Below are positions 5,387 to 5,786 of a DNA stretch of 5,786 nt, piece after piece (the stretch's first letter is position 1; each line of letters begins with the position of its first letter). Location of the stretch: positions 1 through 5,786 of the forward strand of contig JAQGJZ010000014.1 in the NCBI GenBank assembly GCA_028290385.1. Reading direction: 5' to 3'. Source of the DNA: Enterovirga sp. Its GTDB lineage: Bacteria; Pseudomonadota; Alphaproteobacteria; Rhizobiales; Beijerinckiaceae. Under the pieces are notes generated by a model that saw only the letters and a program-made list of their open reading frames with translations, was not told the origin of the DNA and did not search any database. A program made the position numbers and the translations under genes.

Positions 5387-5786
5387 TCACATCTGGTCGT
5401 AATCGATCACGACCCGCTCGGTCTTGGGATGCGACTGGCAGGTCAGCACGAAGCCGGCCTCAGTCTCCCAGGGCTCGAGCGAGTAGTTGAGGTCCATCGC
5501 GACCTCGCCCTCGAGCACCTTGGCCCGGCAGGTCGAGCACATGCCGCCCCGGCACGCATAGGGCAGGTCCACCCCGGCCCGCAGCGCCGCATCGAGGATC
5601 GCCTCGCCCTCGCGGACCGGCACCTCCCGGCGCTTTCCATCGACGATCAGGGCCGCGGTGCGGGCCGGCGCGTCAGGCAGGGGCATGACAGGTTGCGGAC
5701 GCGCGCGGCCGCCGAACTCGGACACGAAGCGCTCGACATGCACGCGCTCGGGCGGAACCCCGAGCTCCGCGCAGGCGGCCTCCACC
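5387..5786 (-). CDS. paaE: Phenylacetyl-CoA epoxidase reductase subunit PaaE, C-terminal part (truncated by window edge)
   Basis: The last 132 complete codons of PaaE, the iron-sulfur flavoprotein that passes electrons from NADPH to the di-iron PaaABC epoxidase. The visible part begins near the end of the NAD-binding module (ELGVPPERVHVERF at 8-20 of the fragment) and continues through a linker (25-43) into a plant-type 2Fe-2S ferredoxin domain (44-130). The cluster ligands are Cys78, Cys83, Cys86 and Cys116 (C-x4-C-x2-C-x29-C, in YACRGGMCSTCRAKVLEG and FVLTCQSHP). The domain order reductase then ferredoxin is that of PaaE, whose full length is about 355 residues, so roughly the first 225 lie beyond the right edge. 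The GTG at 5783-5785 is most likely an internal Val codon, not a start, because the family continues upstream. paaK follows on the same strand. Other phenol-hydroxylase-type reductases share the fold; the neighbouring paaK, paaG and paaI decide the call. Confidence 0.92.
   Translation of the reverse strand, partial: VEAACAELGVPPERVHVERFVSEFGGRARPQPVMPLPDAPARTAALIVDGKRREVPVREGEAILDAALRAGVDLPYACRGGMCSTCRAKVLEGEVAMDLNYSLEPWETEAGFVLTCQSHPKTERVVIDYDQM

Noticed and set aside
4138..5490. A 450-codon open frame on the plus strand running antisense to nearly all of paaK
   Set aside because: It is the expected by-product of high GC in the third codon position of paaK. Its translation is Arg/His/Val/Leu-rich with no domain pattern, it spans the paaK start and spacer, and paaK itself is unmistakable.
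5783..5785. GTG at the right edge as the start of a short 132-residue ferredoxin
   Set aside because: The residues just after it match the end of the NAD-binding module of PaaE, so the frame should continue beyond the window and this GTG is an internal Val codon.

Overview
The window is a GC-rich segment of bacterial DNA that most resembles an alphaproteobacterium, probably of the Hyphomicrobiales (for example a Methylobacterium or Microvirga relative). This placement is an inference from codon use, protein style and a candidate EcfG-type promoter; there is no rRNA or other marker to fix the taxon. The core of the window is part of a phenylacetate (paa) degradation cluster. The flanking genes are a TonB-dependent outer-membrane receptor and a small secreted glycine-zipper protein.

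Plus-strand arm, left to right. A complete TonB-dependent receptor (48-2135) is followed 85 bases later by paaG (2221-3000), the ring-1,2-epoxyphenylacetyl-CoA isomerase. paaG overlaps paaI (2997-3464), the acyl-CoA thioesterase of the pathway, by 4 bases. After an 87-base gap holding a possible general-stress promoter comes a small exported protein with a perfect GxxxG ladder (3552-3938). A strong hairpin at 3946-3969 closes this arm.

Minus-strand arm, read right to left. The C-terminal ferredoxin part of paaE (5387-5786, truncated by the window edge) encodes the reductase of the phenylacetyl-CoA epoxidase. A 112-base gap follows, containing an extragenic palindromic element that folds well as RNA. 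Next is complete paaK (3973-5274), phenylacetate-CoA ligase. The two arms converge on the 3946-3969 hairpin, which lies 3 bases beyond the paaK stop.

How the genes work together. PaaK makes phenylacetyl-CoA from phenylacetate, CoA and ATP. The PaaABCE complex, to which PaaE passes electrons from NADPH, epoxidises the ring. PaaG isomerises the epoxide to the oxepin-CoA. PaaI is known in other bacteria to hydrolyse accumulated (hydroxy)phenylacetyl-CoA and so free trapped CoA. PaaZ, PaaF, PaaH, PaaJ, PaaABCD and a PaaR/PaaX regulator are not in the window; paaABCD would be expected just beyond the right edge, upstream of paaE. The catabolic genes are conventional. The less explained items are the receptor beside paaG, the glycine-zipper gene with its stress-type promoter, and the structured paaE-paaK spacer.
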